64,000 nucleotides of DNA from a bacterium (GCA_016703065.1 JADJCU010000007.1:1-64000), one strand, 5' to 3'; positions 1-9,402 are shown, numbered from the stretch's first letter. Notes: generated by a model from the sequence alone, not told the origin. Program-made: numbers and translations.

Positions 1-9
1 GGACTTATC

Positions 10-492
10 ATGACGACTTTTCGCTTAATCTTGTTGGCCGCTGTGTTCGTAATGAGCACAGCCGTTTGGGCGGGTGACTGCTGCCCGGGTGGCTCTTCCA
101 AGTGCTGTCCGAGCACCAGTTGTGATCCCTATGCCCAGCCGGACTGGGGCTACAGCTACACGAACGGCCACTATCTGCCGGACAATCCGCCCTGTGAATT
201 GAAGGCGTTCTGGAATGTGATGATCCCAATGCTTGAGGCTCGTCACACCGCTGAGTCCGCCTATTTGCGCGAGAATTCCAAGTGCCTGCTCGAGTACGCT
301 CGGGAGGTGAAAGGGTCATTGCGCGAAGGCACGCGTTATCAGCGCCACTTTTACAACGAAGCCGCTGCGGATTTGGTGCGCGCTTGCAAGGAACTTCATG
401 TTCTGAGCTACGGCGCTCCGTCGGCGTCGCTTTATTCGGAGATGCGCAAGGTCGAAGAGGCCTATGTGCGTCTGGCGAATCTATGTGAGTAG
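10..492 (+). CDS. Secreted Cys-rich hypothetical protein
   Basis: This 160-aa protein begins with a Sec-type signal peptide: a hydrophobic stretch at residues 5-20 and a likely cleavage site after VWA (about residue 21). The mature N-terminus is rich in cysteine, with closely spaced CC pairs between residues 24 and 40. The C-terminal half is predicted helical and ends in Cys-Glu. The cysteines could form disulfides or bind metal, but no known family is recognised. The ATG lies so close to the window edge that only part of a ribosome-binding site is visible. A hairpin terminator follows 38 bases after the stop, so the gene ends its transcription unit. It is unrelated in appearance to the IS remnant next to it. 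Confidence 0.65.
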   Translation: MTTFRLILLAAVFVMSTAVWAGDCCPGGSSKCCPSTSCDPYAQPDWGYSYTNGHYLPDNPPCELKAFWNVMIPMLEARHTAESAYLRENSKCLLEYAREVKGSLREGTRYQRHFYNEAAADLVRACKELHVLSYGAPSASLYSEMRKVEEAYVRLANLCE

Positions 493-530
493 TTTTGTCT
501 CCCCTAATCCGGGAGACTGGGAAGCGAAGC

Positions 531-557
531 GGCCCGCCTGTAAAGGTGGGCCGTTTT
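531..557 (+). terminator. Rho-independent terminator of the secreted protein gene
   Basis: An 8-bp stem (GGCCCGCC / GGTGGGCC, one G-T pair) closes a 6-base TGTAAA loop and is followed by GTTTTGT. It sits directly downstream of the 160-aa secreted protein gene. The open frame of the truncated transposase runs out of this hairpin. Confidence 0.75.
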
Positions 558-558
558 G

Positions 559-1224
559 TATGGGGGGGTAGGCAAACATAAGCGGGGCATCCGCAGCGGA
601 TGCCGCCGGGGGAAGCAGTCGGGGCTGTCCCGCAAGGCGCAGAAGAAGTTCATCGCGACCACGGACAGCCGGCACGGTTACTTCGTTTTTCCCAACGTGT
701 ATCAGAACCAGCGGGCGTTCGCTCCCAATCAGATCTGGCTGGCGGATATCACCTACATCCAGTTGCGGGATCACACCGTCTTCCTGGCGGCGATCTTAGA
801 TGCGTACAGTCGTCGCGTGATCGGCTGGGCGCTGTCCCGCTCGCTGCACGCGTCCCTCGTCGTGGAAGCCCTGACGCAGGCCTTGAAGCATCGTACGCCG
901 CTGCCCGGCTGCATCCATCACAGTGACCGCGGCGTGCAGTACGCCTGCGGCGAGTACACGGCGCTCTTGAAACAGCATGGCTTCCAGATCTCCATGAGCC
1001 GCTCGGGCAATCCCCGCGACAACGGGATGATGGAACGCTTCTTTAAAACCTTGAAATACGAAGAAGTCTATCTGACGGAATACGCCGACGAGCGAGAGGC
1101 CCTGGCCTCAATCCGGCGCTTCATCGATCAAATCTACCATCAGGAACGGCTGCACTCCCGTTTAGGCTACGTTCCGCCCTTCGAGTTCGAAACCCAATAT
1201 TATCAACCCGCTCTTACCCCATAA
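559..1224 (+). pseudogene. IS3-family transposase OrfB, N-terminally truncated
   Basis: This is an integrase-core (rve, DDE) transposase fragment of about 220 aa; intact IS3 OrfB proteins are usually near 280-300 aa. All three catalytic acidic residues are present: Asp in WLADITYIQ, Asp in IHHSDRGVQYA and Glu in DNGMMERFFKTLKYEE. The C-terminal YHQERLHSRLGYVPP signature is also intact. The N-terminal helix-turn-helix is incomplete, and the frame opens inside the upstream terminator without a credible start codon or ribosome-binding site. With OrfA absent, expression of active transposase is unlikely. Family identity is certain from the motifs; loss of function is inferred from the missing 5' end. 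Confidence 0.85.
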
Positions 1225-1239
1225 CCATCTGGGAGATGG

Positions 1240-1264
1240 TGTCCAACTTACGGGGTGCAGTACA
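1240..1264 (+). repeat. Putative right terminal inverted repeat of the IS3 remnant
   Basis: The 25 bases from TGTCCAACTTACGGGG to GTACA lie 15 bases after the transposase stop. Read on the opposite strand they begin TGTACTGCACCCC, which resembles IS3-family ends. No left partner was found upstream. Confidence 0.5.
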
Positions 1265-1593
1265 AACCCCACCCGCTTCAGAAGATTGAATACAGATAGA
1301 ATTCGCGCGCTCATGTTCGTGGCTTCCGGGCTAAGTTGCTCCGACTCTGCCCTAAGATCGTACATATTCGAGACCATTGCAAGCCGCCCGACCTAAGCCT
1401 CATTGCCTTGCTTGACACAAATGTTCAAAATGCGTACATTACTAAGTTACGGGTGCCAACCTGCTGGTGAACAGCAGTACATGGCAACTGGGCCGCTCCT
1501 TGTTTCCCATAGACTTCCGTTTTGCCATTTGTTAGCGTTTGACGTGAAACCAATGGCTTACCCCTGAGTTTCGCCCTCCACCCCTTTTCCTCC
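1265..1593. other. Intergenic region between the IS remnant and ychF
   Basis: No convincing gene is seen in these 329 bases. Short frames on either strand lack ribosome-binding sites and conserved motifs. The only feature I can support is the sigma-70-type promoter at 1412-1440, about 150 bases ahead of the GTPase gene. Confidence 0.5.
1412..1440 (+). promoter_or_regulatory. Sigma-70-type promoter for ychF
   Basis: TTGACA (1412-1417) and TACATT (1435-1440) are separated by exactly 17 bases. The -35 box is a perfect consensus. The orientation and position fit transcription of the GTPase gene at 1594, with a leader of roughly 145 bases. Confidence 0.6.
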
Positions 1594-2674
1594 ATGAACA
1601 TCGGAATTATCGGCGCACCCCAATCCGGCAAGACCACCGTCTTTCACCTCCTGACCGGAACTGAACCTGACCTCGCGGCCACGCACAAGCGCGAGACGTT
1701 GCGCGCGGTCACGCAAGTTCCCGACCCGCGCGTCGACAAGCTCGGCGACATGAGCGAATCGCGCAAACTGGTCTATACGACGGTCGAATACCTCGACACG
1801 CCTGGCCTTGAAGAAGGTGCGTCTAAACAGAGCTGGTTCGAAGGCGTGTTCAGCGGCGAGCTCAAGAACGCCGATGCGCTCGCCCTCGTCGTGCGCGGCT
1901 TCGAACTCGACGGCGCACTCGAGTCACCCGACCCGCCCCGCGACATTCGCCGCATTCAAGATGAGCTCATCTTCAGCGATCTGATCGTGATCGAGAAGCG
2001 CCACGAAAAGCTGCAGAAACAAGTGCGTGTGAAGTCGCCGTCCGCGCAAGAAACGATGGAGCTCGATGTCCTCGAACGCGCCAAGGCGCAGCTCGAGGCG
2101 GGGAAGCCCCTGCGCATCCTGGAGCTGGGCGCGCATGAAAAGAAGGCGCTGCGCGGCTTCCAACTCCTGAGCGAAAAGCCCGTACTCGTCGTGCTGAACC
2201 TCGCCGAAGGAAGTTTGAGCAATGCTCGAACTTTTGCGGATAAGCTGACCGCCGACTTCGCCGCCGACGGCATGGCCGTGATCGGTCTGTCAGCGGCCAT
2301 TGAGGACCGAAATCGCCCGACTGGATGACGAGGAACGGGCTGCCTTTATGACCGACCTCGGAGTTACCGAGTCCGCCCGCGACCGCGTCCTGCAGGCCTC
2401 CTATAGGCTGCTCGGCATGCAGAGCTTCCTGACTACCGGCGACAAGGAGACCCGCGCCTGGCCCATCCACGCCGGAGAGACTGCCGTCGATGCCGCCGGA
2501 GTTATCCACAGTGACCTTGCCAAAGGCTTCATCCGCGCCGAAGTGGTCCACTACGACGACTTCGTCCGCGAAAGCGGCTACCCCGGCTGTAAAGCCAAAG
2601 GCCTCGTCCGCTTAGAAGGCAAAGAATACGTCGTGAAAGATGGCGACATCCTGGTCATCCGCCACAGCGGCTAA
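1594..2674 (+). CDS. ychF: YchF/OBG-type redox-regulated GTPase/ATPase (frameshifted)
   Basis: YchF is a universally conserved P-loop NTPase that associates with the ribosome and prefers ATP. The G1 motif GAPQSGKTT lies at residues 7-15 and the G3 motif DTPGL at about 68-72. A coiled-coil region follows, and the C-terminal TGS domain (AVDAAGVIHSDLAKGF onward) ends the protein. The reading frame changes between about 2300 and 2312: the first frame (1594-2328) stops shortly after GLSAAIE, while the second (2300-2674) continues with EIARLDDEERAAF. One base too many explains the break, and together the parts give the usual length of about 360 aa. It is probably an assembly error, since both halves are well conserved. 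The gene stands alone between a promoter and a strong terminator. Confidence 0.88.
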
Positions 2675-2696
2675 CCGCAAACTTAACGCAACACTT

Positions 2697-2730
2697 AAGA
2701 GACCCGATGCTCGCGCATCGGGTCTCTTTT
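2697..2730 (+). terminator. Strong rho-independent terminator after ychF
   Basis: A perfect 13-bp stem, AGAGACCCGATGC / GCATCGGGTCTCT, encloses a TCGC loop and ends in TTTT. It separates ychF from the pilus locus. It also shows that the pilB start must lie further downstream, not inside this hairpin. Confidence 0.9.
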
Positions 2731-2831
2731 GCAGTTCACTCTTTTCCGTTTCCGGATGACTACAACAAACGCCGCGAAATGCGTCAGGATGGGGCGGGAC
2801 GAGCGCGATGGAATTGTGACGTGCAATTCGG

Positions 2832-2847
2832 TGGCCTGCACTTTGCA
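2832..2847 (+). promoter_or_regulatory. Candidate sigma-54 (-24/-12) promoter of the pilB operon
   Basis: The 16 bases TGGCCTGCACTTTGCA match the TGGCACG-N4-TTGCW consensus at the diagnostic GG (-24) and GC (-12), with correct spacing. They lie 70 bases before the pilB start. Two sigma-54 activators are encoded in the same locus, which supports the call. Confidence 0.5.
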
Positions 2848-2916
2848 ATGTTCAGGCGTGATGCAAAGCGGGATTTTGAAAACGTTGGAAACGGAAAACA
2901 GCAGGCCACAGCACTC

Positions 2917-4620
2917 ATGAGTTCGCGACTGCCAAATCTGTTGATCAGCAATGAGCTGATTACGCAGGAACAATATCTCATCTTCAAGTCGCGTCAGAAG
3001 GACTCGGGCAATTCTGTCATCACAGAGCTGACGAAACTCGGCGTGATTGCCGAGGAGCAGATTGCCCAATTCGTTAGCAACTATTATAGCCTTGAGCTTG
3101 TAGACCTCGAGAAGATTCAAGTTCCCGAGCCGGTCCTGAAACTGCTATCGAAGGACTTCATTCAGAAGTACCAGGTTCTGCCGATCAGCCGCTCGGGCAA
3201 GACGGTGCGAGTGGCGCTTGTGGACCCGAGCATCGACTTCGTTCTCGAAGACATCAAGTTCATTACGGGATTCAACGTGCAGCCTGTAGTCTGCACGGAG
3301 ACGCAGTTCCTGCGCGCGATCGAGCGTTACTACCAAATGGGCGGTACGCTGAGCAAGATTCTCGCGGATATGGGAGACGACTCCGGGGTGGAAGTCGTCA
3401 CGTCGGGTAACGATTCTGAGCTTGACAGGCTCAAAGAAGAAGTAGAAGCTGCGCCCGTTGTCAAGTTAGTCGACGGCATCCTGGCGGATGCGATCAATAA
3501 ACGCGCTTCGGACATTCACCTCGAACCGTATGAAACGCAATTTCGCGTCCGATTTCGTATTGATGGTGTACTCGCCGAGGTGATGTCGCCGCCCACACAT
3601 TTGAAGGCGGCCATCTGCTCGCGTATCAAGATCATGGCCAATCTCAACATCGCGGAGCGGCGCATTCCGCAGGATGGCCACATCAAGATGAAACTCGGCG
3701 ACAAGGCAGTGGACCTTCGTGTCTCGACTTTGCCGACTCTCTTTGGCGAGAAGATCGTGATGCGTATTCTCGACAAGTCAAATCTTACGCTCGATCTGAC
3801 CGCTTTTGGCTTCTCAGAACGTGCCTTTGCAGATTTTGAACGCGCGATTCGGATGCCGCATGGTCTGCTCTTGGTGACCGGCCCAACAGGATCAGGCAAG
3901 ACCACGACGCTTTACAGCGTACTTTCAAAGCTAAATACTCCGACCGTTAATACTATGACCGCAGAAGACCCCGTCGAGTACAATTTCAACGGTCTGAATC
4001 AGGTTCAGGTGAAAGATGAAGTCGGGCTCAGCTTTTCGTCTGCGCTGAAGTCCTTCCTGCGACAGGACCCGGACATCATCATGATTGGTGAAATCCGTGA
4101 CCTCGAAACAGGCTCGATCGCCGTACGGGCGGCGTTGACTGGTCACTTGGTTCTATCAACGCTGCACACTAACTCGGCCTCCGCTACTGTCACTCGTATG
4201 GTTGACATGGGCATTGAGAGGTTCCTGGTGTCTTCTTCGGTGAACTTGGTCGTTGCGCAGCGCCTGATGCGAAAAATCTGTAAGAAGTGCAAGGTTCCTG
4301 TCGAAGTCCATCCCGAGGCTTTGCGCGAAGTCGGGTTGGACCCTGATCGTTTGAAGGGCCACGTCTTCCACCAAGGCGCGGGCTGTGTTGACTGCAATAA
4401 CACTGGCTACAAGGGCCGAACGGGCATTTACGAAGTCATGCCGATGACACCGAGGATTCGCGAAATGGTGCTTGACGGAAAGAACACATTCGAAATCGAG
4501 GAAGCAGCGGTGAAAGACGGCATGCTGACTTTGCGGATGGACGCTTGCGAGAAGTTTAAGAACGGAATTACGACAATTGAAGAGGTACTTAGGATCACGG
4601 GAGAAGGTCATCAGGCATGA
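2917..4620 (+). CDS. pilB: Type IV pilus extension ATPase PilB (GspE family)
   Basis: PilB is the hexameric cytoplasmic ATPase that drives pilin polymerisation. The chosen ATG gives 567 aa, the normal length; longer in-frame starts would run into the upstream terminator. Residues 1-70 form an MshEN (T2SSE_N) domain whose first motif keeps the R-L...Q pattern seen in cyclic-di-GMP-binding members. Walker A GPTGSGKTT begins at residue 322. The DPDIIMIGEIRD Asp/Walker B region is at about 384-395, followed by the ALTGHLVLSTLHTNSA His box. Four zinc-ligand cysteines sit at 455, 458, 490 and 493. The stop overlaps the next start by four bases (ATGA), indicating translational coupling. Confidence 0.95.
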   Translation: MSSRLPNLLISNELITQEQYLIFKSRQKDSGNSVITELTKLGVIAEEQIAQFVSNYYSLELVDLEKIQVPEPVLKLLSKDFIQKYQVLPISRSGKTVRVALVDPSIDFVLEDIKFITGFNVQPVVCTETQFLRAIERYYQMGGTLSKILADMGDDSGVEVVTSGNDSELDRLKEEVEAAPVVKLVDGILADAINKRASDIHLEPYETQFRVRFRIDGVLAEVMSPPTHLKAAICSRIKIMANLNIAERRIPQDGHIKMKLGDKAVDLRVSTLPTLFGEKIVMRILDKSNLTLDLTAFGFSERAFADFERAIRMPHGLLLVTGPTGSGKTTTLYSVLSKLNTPTVNTMTAEDPVEYNFNGLNQVQVKDEVGLSFSSALKSFLRQDPDIIMIGEIRDLETGSIAVRAALTGHLVLSTLHTNSASATVTRMVDMGIERFLVSSSVNLVVAQRLMRKICKKCKVPVEVHPEALREVGLDPDRLKGHVFHQGAGCVDCNNTGYKGRTGIYEVMPMTPRIREMVLDGKNTFEIEEAAVKDGMLTLRMDACEKFKNGITTIEEVLRITGEGHQA

Positions 4621-5528
4621 GCAGTCGCATACATCTATATCTTGAGCGGCTGTCGCTCGACGAACTGCTTTACCTTGAGCAGGAGATCGAGCGCCGCAAG
4701 TTACGATTCCGCCGTGAGTATTATGTGCTTGCCGTGCAAACAGAACAGCGTCTATTGACGACGATGCGCGGCGATCAACTGCATCAGGTGACGCGTGAAA
4801 TGCGCCGGCATATAAATGAATGTACGGCGGCAGGGAGCGGCGTGCAACTGGCTTATTCTCCGGACTCCTCATTGCTGTTGTTCCGGGAACTGAAGGGAGC
4901 CGTTGAAACGTCAACGAGGCTTCTAACCGGAATTGCGGATGTAAATGGCAAGCTTGGGAACGGCACCTCAATAGGCCTGAAACTCGGTTTGGCGAGTGGC
5001 GAAGACGTCCTCGCACCGGGTTCTGTACGATGCCTGCGCAGCTCAGCGTTGGTCAAGCGTGCCAGCCAATGCGCCTGGAAAAGTCCTTCCGGTGCGCTTT
5101 TGATCGACGACCGGACGGCGCAGCGTTGGGAGCCTCGTCAGGATCCAATGCGGCTACCGATCGAGATCGATGGCGGCTCTGTGTTTCGGGTAGTACCTGG
5201 CGGTATGAAGACGAATTCGTTCGACGCGGAAGAAGACCGTCTGAAGGATTTTCTCAATCTGGCGGTATCGCGGAGTATCTCCACATTGAAGTACTCGCTT
5301 CTGCGTGAAGAGGCTCGTGATACGTCGGGCAGCGCGTGGGCAAAACCAGTAGCGCGCGCCGTGATTAACATCGAGGCTTTTGACAGTCAATCACTCAAGA
5401 ACATCACATTTACGACCAAATGCGCGCTAAGTGAGTACGCCGAGCATGTGGATCGGATACGTCGCATGGTCAGCGACAGGGGACTCGGGCTGGTGAAGCA
5501 CGAGGAAGCTTCAATCATCTCGGCATAA
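4617..5528 (+). CDS. Uncharacterised protein with a degenerate class III cyclase-like domain
   Basis: I do not recognise a named family. The 303-aa protein opens with a charged helix (residues 8-35). Residues about 37-165 then follow the order of a class III nucleotidyl cyclase: a beta strand (YYVLAVQ), a helix, a strand ending in SLLLF, a long helix, IGLKLGLASGEDVLAPG in place of the usual IGI..G.VV.G, and a closing GALLIDD strand. The two metal-binding Asp residues of active cyclases are not visible, so it would be a catalytically dead or ligand-binding fold. The C-terminal 120 aa are unassigned. It sits between pilB (ATGA overlap) and pilT (15-base gap), so a role in controlling the pilus motors is the natural inference. 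The domain assignment rests on pattern only. Confidence 0.55.
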   Translation: MSSRIHLYLERLSLDELLYLEQEIERRKLRFRREYYVLAVQTEQRLLTTMRGDQLHQVTREMRRHINECTAAGSGVQLAYSPDSSLLLFRELKGAVETSTRLLTGIADVNGKLGNGTSIGLKLGLASGEDVLAPGSVRCLRSSALVKRASQCAWKSPSGALLIDDRTAQRWEPRQDPMRLPIEIDGGSVFRVVPGGMKTNSFDAEEDRLKDFLNLAVSRSISTLKYSLLREEARDTSGSAWAKPVARAVINIEAFDSQSLKNITFTTKCALSEYAEHVDRIRRMVSDRGLGLVKHEEASIISA

Positions 5529-5543
5529 CACAGGGAGAACAGC

Positions 5544-6662
5544 ATGAACGGTAAGCTGGATATTCGCAAACTGCTCGAAGAGTTGATTCAAGCTCGCGGC
5601 AGCGACTTGCACCTTACAGTTAACAGTCCACCACGAGTGCGCGTAGATCAGCAGCTTGTTCCGTTAAAATATGACCCCATGACTCCGGAAGATTGCCGGG
5701 CATTGGCGTACAGCATCCTGACGGACAAGCAGCAAAAGCGGCTCGAACTCGAGTTTGAAGTGGACTTCGCATTCGGAATCGAAGGGCTGTCACGATTCCG
5801 CGGCAACATTTTCTTTCAGCGAGGCTCGCTGACAACGGTCATCCGGGCGATTCCATTCCAGATTCCGCCCATGGAGCAGTTACGCCTTCCCCGCATTTGC
5901 CAGGCATTTCCCAACAAGCCGAAGGGGCTTGTACTTGTGACAGGCCCGACCGGTTCCGGCAAGTCGACGAGCCTTGCGGCAATCATCGATCGAATAAACT
6001 CTGAACGACCGGTCCACATCATCACGATTGAGGATCCGGTTGAATACGTCCATTCTCATAAGCGCGCATTAGTGAATCAGCGAGAAGTCGGCGCGGATAC
6101 AAAGAGCTTTGCCACAGCACTCAAATTCGTGTTGCGCCAGGACCCCGATGTGATTCTGGTAGGCGAAATGCGCGATCAAGAGACGATCCAGGCCGCATTG
6201 ACTGCCGCTGAAACCGGCCACTTGGTTTTTGCAACGTTGCATACAAACTCCGCGACCGAATCGGTGAATCGCATCATCGACGTGTTTCCGCCGCACCAGC
6301 AGGGACAGGTTCGTGCGCAGCTATCCATGTCGCTCGAAGCGGTAATGACTCAGAAGTTGATTCCACGTAAGTCGGGCCAAGGTGTGGTGCTCGCTTCAGA
6401 AGTCATGATTCTGACGCCAGCGATTCGCGCGCTGATTCGGGAAAACAAAGTTCACGAGATGTACGGTCTTCTGCAAGTTTCACAGAAGTACGGCATGCAG
6501 ACATTGAACATGTCACTATACGACCTGGTGATGTCAAAGCAGATCAGTCCGGAGCGCGCACTCATGGTTGCCAACCTTCCGGAGGAATTGCAACGCATGA
6601 TGGGCGCCGCTGCGCCGGCAGCGCAGCCGACACCGACGCGTCCGATGGGCCAATCACGTTAG
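5544..6662 (+). CDS. pilT: Type IV pilus retraction ATPase PilT
   Basis: PilT powers pilus depolymerisation and twitching. The 372-aa protein has an N-terminal PAS-like domain, then Walker A GPTGSGKST starting at residue 134 and the Asp box ITIEDPVEYVH. The DPDVILVGEMRD Walker B and the TGHLVFATLHTNSA His box follow. The C-terminal AIRALIRENKVHEMYGLLQ region is typical of PilT. A Pro/Ala-rich tail (AAPAAQPTPTRP) follows the conserved domain. GGGAG lies upstream of the ATG at good spacing. It is the first of two pilT genes in the locus. Confidence 0.95.
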   Translation: MNGKLDIRKLLEELIQARGSDLHLTVNSPPRVRVDQQLVPLKYDPMTPEDCRALAYSILTDKQQKRLELEFEVDFAFGIEGLSRFRGNIFFQRGSLTTVIRAIPFQIPPMEQLRLPRICQAFPNKPKGLVLVTGPTGSGKSTSLAAIIDRINSERPVHIITIEDPVEYVHSHKRALVNQREVGADTKSFATALKFVLRQDPDVILVGEMRDQETIQAALTAAETGHLVFATLHTNSATESVNRIIDVFPPHQQGQVRAQLSMSLEAVMTQKLIPRKSGQGVVLASEVMILTPAIRALIRENKVHEMYGLLQVSQKYGMQTLNMSLYDLVMSKQISPERALMVANLPEELQRMMGAAAPAAQPTPTRPMGQSR

Positions 6663-6679
6663 AGAAGTGAGGGATAACG

Positions 6680-7883
6680 ATGCCGGTATTTGTATATTCA
6701 GGCCGCGGAACAGGCGCCAAGCAAGTTAGCGGAGAAATTGACGCGACGGATAAGCAGGAAGCGATGCAGAAGCTCCGGCAGCGCCGTATCGTGGTTCAAG
6801 AACTCCGCAGCAAACCGAAAGATATTAAGGTCGGCGGATTGGGCGGCAGCGTTGGCGTGAAGGACCTGAAGATTTTCGCGCGTTTGTTTGGCACGATGAT
6901 CAATGCGGGCTTGCCAATCGACCAATGTTTACAGATTCTCGTCGATCAGATGCAGAACAAGCGCTTCCGCAGAACGATTGCGGAAGTTCACAACCAGGTG
7001 GCGGGCGGTGAGTCGCTGTCCGAGGCGATGAGCAGGCACAAGACGGTGTTTGACAATCTGTTTGTGCACATGGTGAACGCCGGTGAAACGGGCGGAGCGC
7101 TGGCGATGGTGTTCCAACGTTTAGCTGTGTATCTTGAGAAAGCAGATGCGCTCCGGCGGAAGGTCAAAGGGGCCATGATTTACCCCGCTGTGATCGCGTC
7201 TGTCGCTATTTCCGCGACCGTGTTCCTGTTGATCAAAGTGATTCCCGTCTTCGCCAAGATGTTTCAGGACCTCGGCGCAGAATTGCCCAAGCCGACGCAG
7301 TTCGTGCTCACTCTGTCCGATGTTGTAAGGCAGACATTCCTGCCATTCCTCGGCGTATGCGTGGTCGGGTTCTTTGCCTTTAAGCGTTGGCATCGCACTG
7401 CGAACGGAAAGGCGACAGTCGATAAGTTCATTCTCAAAATGCCCGTTATCGGCGGGGTCATTCGCAAGACCGCAGTCGCGCGTTTCACTCCGCACGCTCG
7501 GCGTGCTGATTTCGTCCGGTGTACCGATTCTGCACGGGCTTGAGATCACGGGCAAGACCGCCGGAAACACGGTCATTCAGAAAGCAGTCGACAAAGTCCG
7601 AAAGGAAGTGAGCGAAGGCCGCAACATAACTCAGCCACTGCTCGAGACCGCCGTTTTTCCCGCGATGGTCTGCCAACTCATAGCAGTCGGGGAGCAAACG
7701 GGTCGCTTGGCAGAAATGCTTGAGAAGATCGCGGACTTCTATGATGAAGAAGTGGATGCGGCCGTCGCCGCAATGACGTCATTGATTGAGCCGGTCGTTA
7801 TCGTGCTGATGGGCGCCGTCATCGGCGGCCTGCTGGTATCGATGTACCTTCCGATGTTTGACATGATTGGTGCCATCAAGTAA
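6680..7883 (+). CDS. pilC: Type IV pilus inner-membrane platform protein PilC (GspF family; frameshifted)
   Basis: PilC is the polytopic membrane platform on which PilB and PilT act. It contains two tandem T2SSF domains: LFGTMINAGLPIDQCL in the first copy and LGVLISSGVPILHGL in the second. Three membrane segments are seen at about residues 170-190, 215-235 and near the C-terminus (VVIVLMGAVIGGLLVSMYLP). The reading frame breaks at 7490-7491: the first frame (6680-7543) turns to nonsense after VARFT and the second continues as RTLGVLI. Removing one C from the CC at this site restores FTRTLG, the family sequence. The joined protein of about 400 aa has normal length, so the break is probably a base-calling error. 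Confidence 0.9.
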
Positions 7884-7912
7884 ACAGCCTGCAGGGTGTG
7901 GAGAGAACAAAT

Positions 7913-9274
7913 ATGTTGCGAGAGAAGATCCTGCTGGTCGACGACGAGCCTGCGCTATCGTCCTATCTTGAGGAAGTGGTCAGGGACGAGGGCTTCAAAG
8001 TGCGGAAGGCGCAGTCGGGCGTGGAGGCTCTGAGTGCTTTGGAGGAAGAGGCTTTCCTATTCGTGATCACCGACCTCCGAATGCCGGAAATGGATGGGCT
8101 TGAGCTGCTTCGCCGGATCAAAGAGCGCGATGCACAGATCGGCGTAATCGTGATGACGGCATTTGCGTCGCTCGAAACCGCCGTTGACGCACCGTCCCCG
8201 GCGCCATGGACTATATCACAAAGCCGCTCCATGTTCAGGAAATTCAAGTGGTGCTTCGCAAAGCGCTTGAGAGCATCGACTTGAAACGCGAGAATCGGCG
8301 CTTGAAGGCAAAGCTAAGCGTAGAGTCGGCGGACCCAAAGATGATCGGCTCTTCGGGGGAGACGCAATCGCTGCTGGAACTCGTGAAGCGAGTTGCGCCG
8401 TCCGACTCGACGATTCTGATAACAGGGGAGTCGGGAACGGGCAAAGAGCTTGTCGCCCAGGTCCTCCATCAATACTCGGAACGCGGGCGCGGAGAGTTTG
8501 TTACAGTCAACTGCGCGGCGTTGCCGGATACATTGCTTGAGAGCGAGCTGTTCGGCCATCGACGCGGAAGTTTCACGGGAGCGGTTCGTGACAAAGACGG
8601 GCTCTTCAAAGTGGCAAGCGGCGGTTCCCTGTTTCTGGATGAAATCGGTGACATGTCGCCTGCGCTTCAGGTAAAACTGCTACGTGCGCTTCAGGAACGG
8701 GAAGTGCTGCCGATTGGAGCGACTAAGCCTGTGAAAATTGATGTGCGGGTCATTGCGGCAACAAATGCTGACTTGGACAAGAAGCAGAACACGGGCGAAT
8801 TTCGATCCGACTTGTACTATCGTCTATCCGTGATTCCAATTCACATAAAGCCGCTGCGCGAACGCGTTGAGGACATCCTTGACCTTGCTGACTTCTTTTT
8901 GACGCGGGCATGCCGCAAATTATCTGTGGGACCACGTCGTTTTTCCTCAGAGGCCAGGCAGCGGCTGACGCAGTATTCCTGGCCCGGTAATGTACGCGAA
9001 CTTGAGAACACAATCGAGCGCCTTGTAATCCTTAGTGATAACGAGACGATTCAAGAGTCCTGTTTGCCGAGTCGAATCATTGGTGAGGTGGTTCGGTCTG
9101 TGCCCTCTACTGACTGCCGGCAACACGAACACTCGAGGACGTTGAACGGTCCTACTGCTCCAAGTACTGGAGGAGAGCGGATGGCAGAAGAAACGTGCTT
9201 CCGAGGTCCTTGGTATTGACCCATCGACGATATATCGTAAACTGCAGCGATACGGAATTCGCCCACCTCAGTGA
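7913..9274 (+). CDS. pilR: PilR-like NtrC-family sigma-54 response regulator (multiple frameshifts)
   Basis: Three domains are readable: a receiver (KILLVDDEP, phospho-acceptor in ITDLRMPEMDG), a sigma-54 AAA+ domain (Walker A GESGTGKE, the GSFTGA sigma-54 contact loop, Walker B SLFLDEIGD), and a C-terminal Fis-type helix-turn-helix (KKRASEVLGIDPSTIYRKL). They lie in different frames. A missing base near 8190 separates the receiver from TVPGAMDYITKP. At least two further shifts between 9100 and 9165 separate the AAA+ end, the TLEDVERSY segment and the HTH, which ends with TGA at 9272-9274. The start is ATG 7913, eight bases after GGAGAG. By analogy with PilR it should activate the pilin promoter at 9403. 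No cognate PilS sensor is adjacent. Confidence 0.85.
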
Positions 9275-9402
9275 GCGTACGTCGTGTGATATAAACACAG
9301 TTCGCGTCTCGCGACGGTTGAAATCAACATCCTTGCGAAGTGCAATGTATCATTAGCAATGCAAGTGTAGAAAAGTCAAAGTGTGCGTTGGACGTGATAT
9401 AC

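Larger units (their letters stand above)
559..1264 (+). mobile_element. Remnant of an IS3-family insertion sequence, left end missing
   Basis: The segment holds the catalytic C-terminal part of an IS3-type OrfB and ends at a sequence typical of the right terminal repeat of this family (1240-1264). No OrfA, no frameshift window and no matching left inverted repeat are visible upstream. Recognisable IS sequence begins immediately after the terminator of the preceding gene. The copy therefore looks 5'-truncated and immobile on its own. The left boundary is approximate. Confidence 0.7.

Noticed and set aside
1162..1377. 71-aa frame on the - strand overlapping the IS end
   Set aside because: No ribosome-binding site or motif; it overlaps the transposase 3' end and the terminal repeat.
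2707..2916. N-terminal extension of PilB
   Set aside because: The extended frame starts inside the strong terminator after ychF and has no family similarity; ATG 2917 gives the normal protein.
7490..7491. Programmed ribosomal frameshifting in pilC and other genes
   Set aside because: No slippery heptamer or downstream stimulatory structure is evident, the shifts occur in both directions, and many unrelated genes are affected, which fits sequencing errors better.
7121..7576. 151-aa frame opposite pilC
   Set aside because: It mirrors the conserved PilC coding sequence and has no promoter, RBS or motif of its own.
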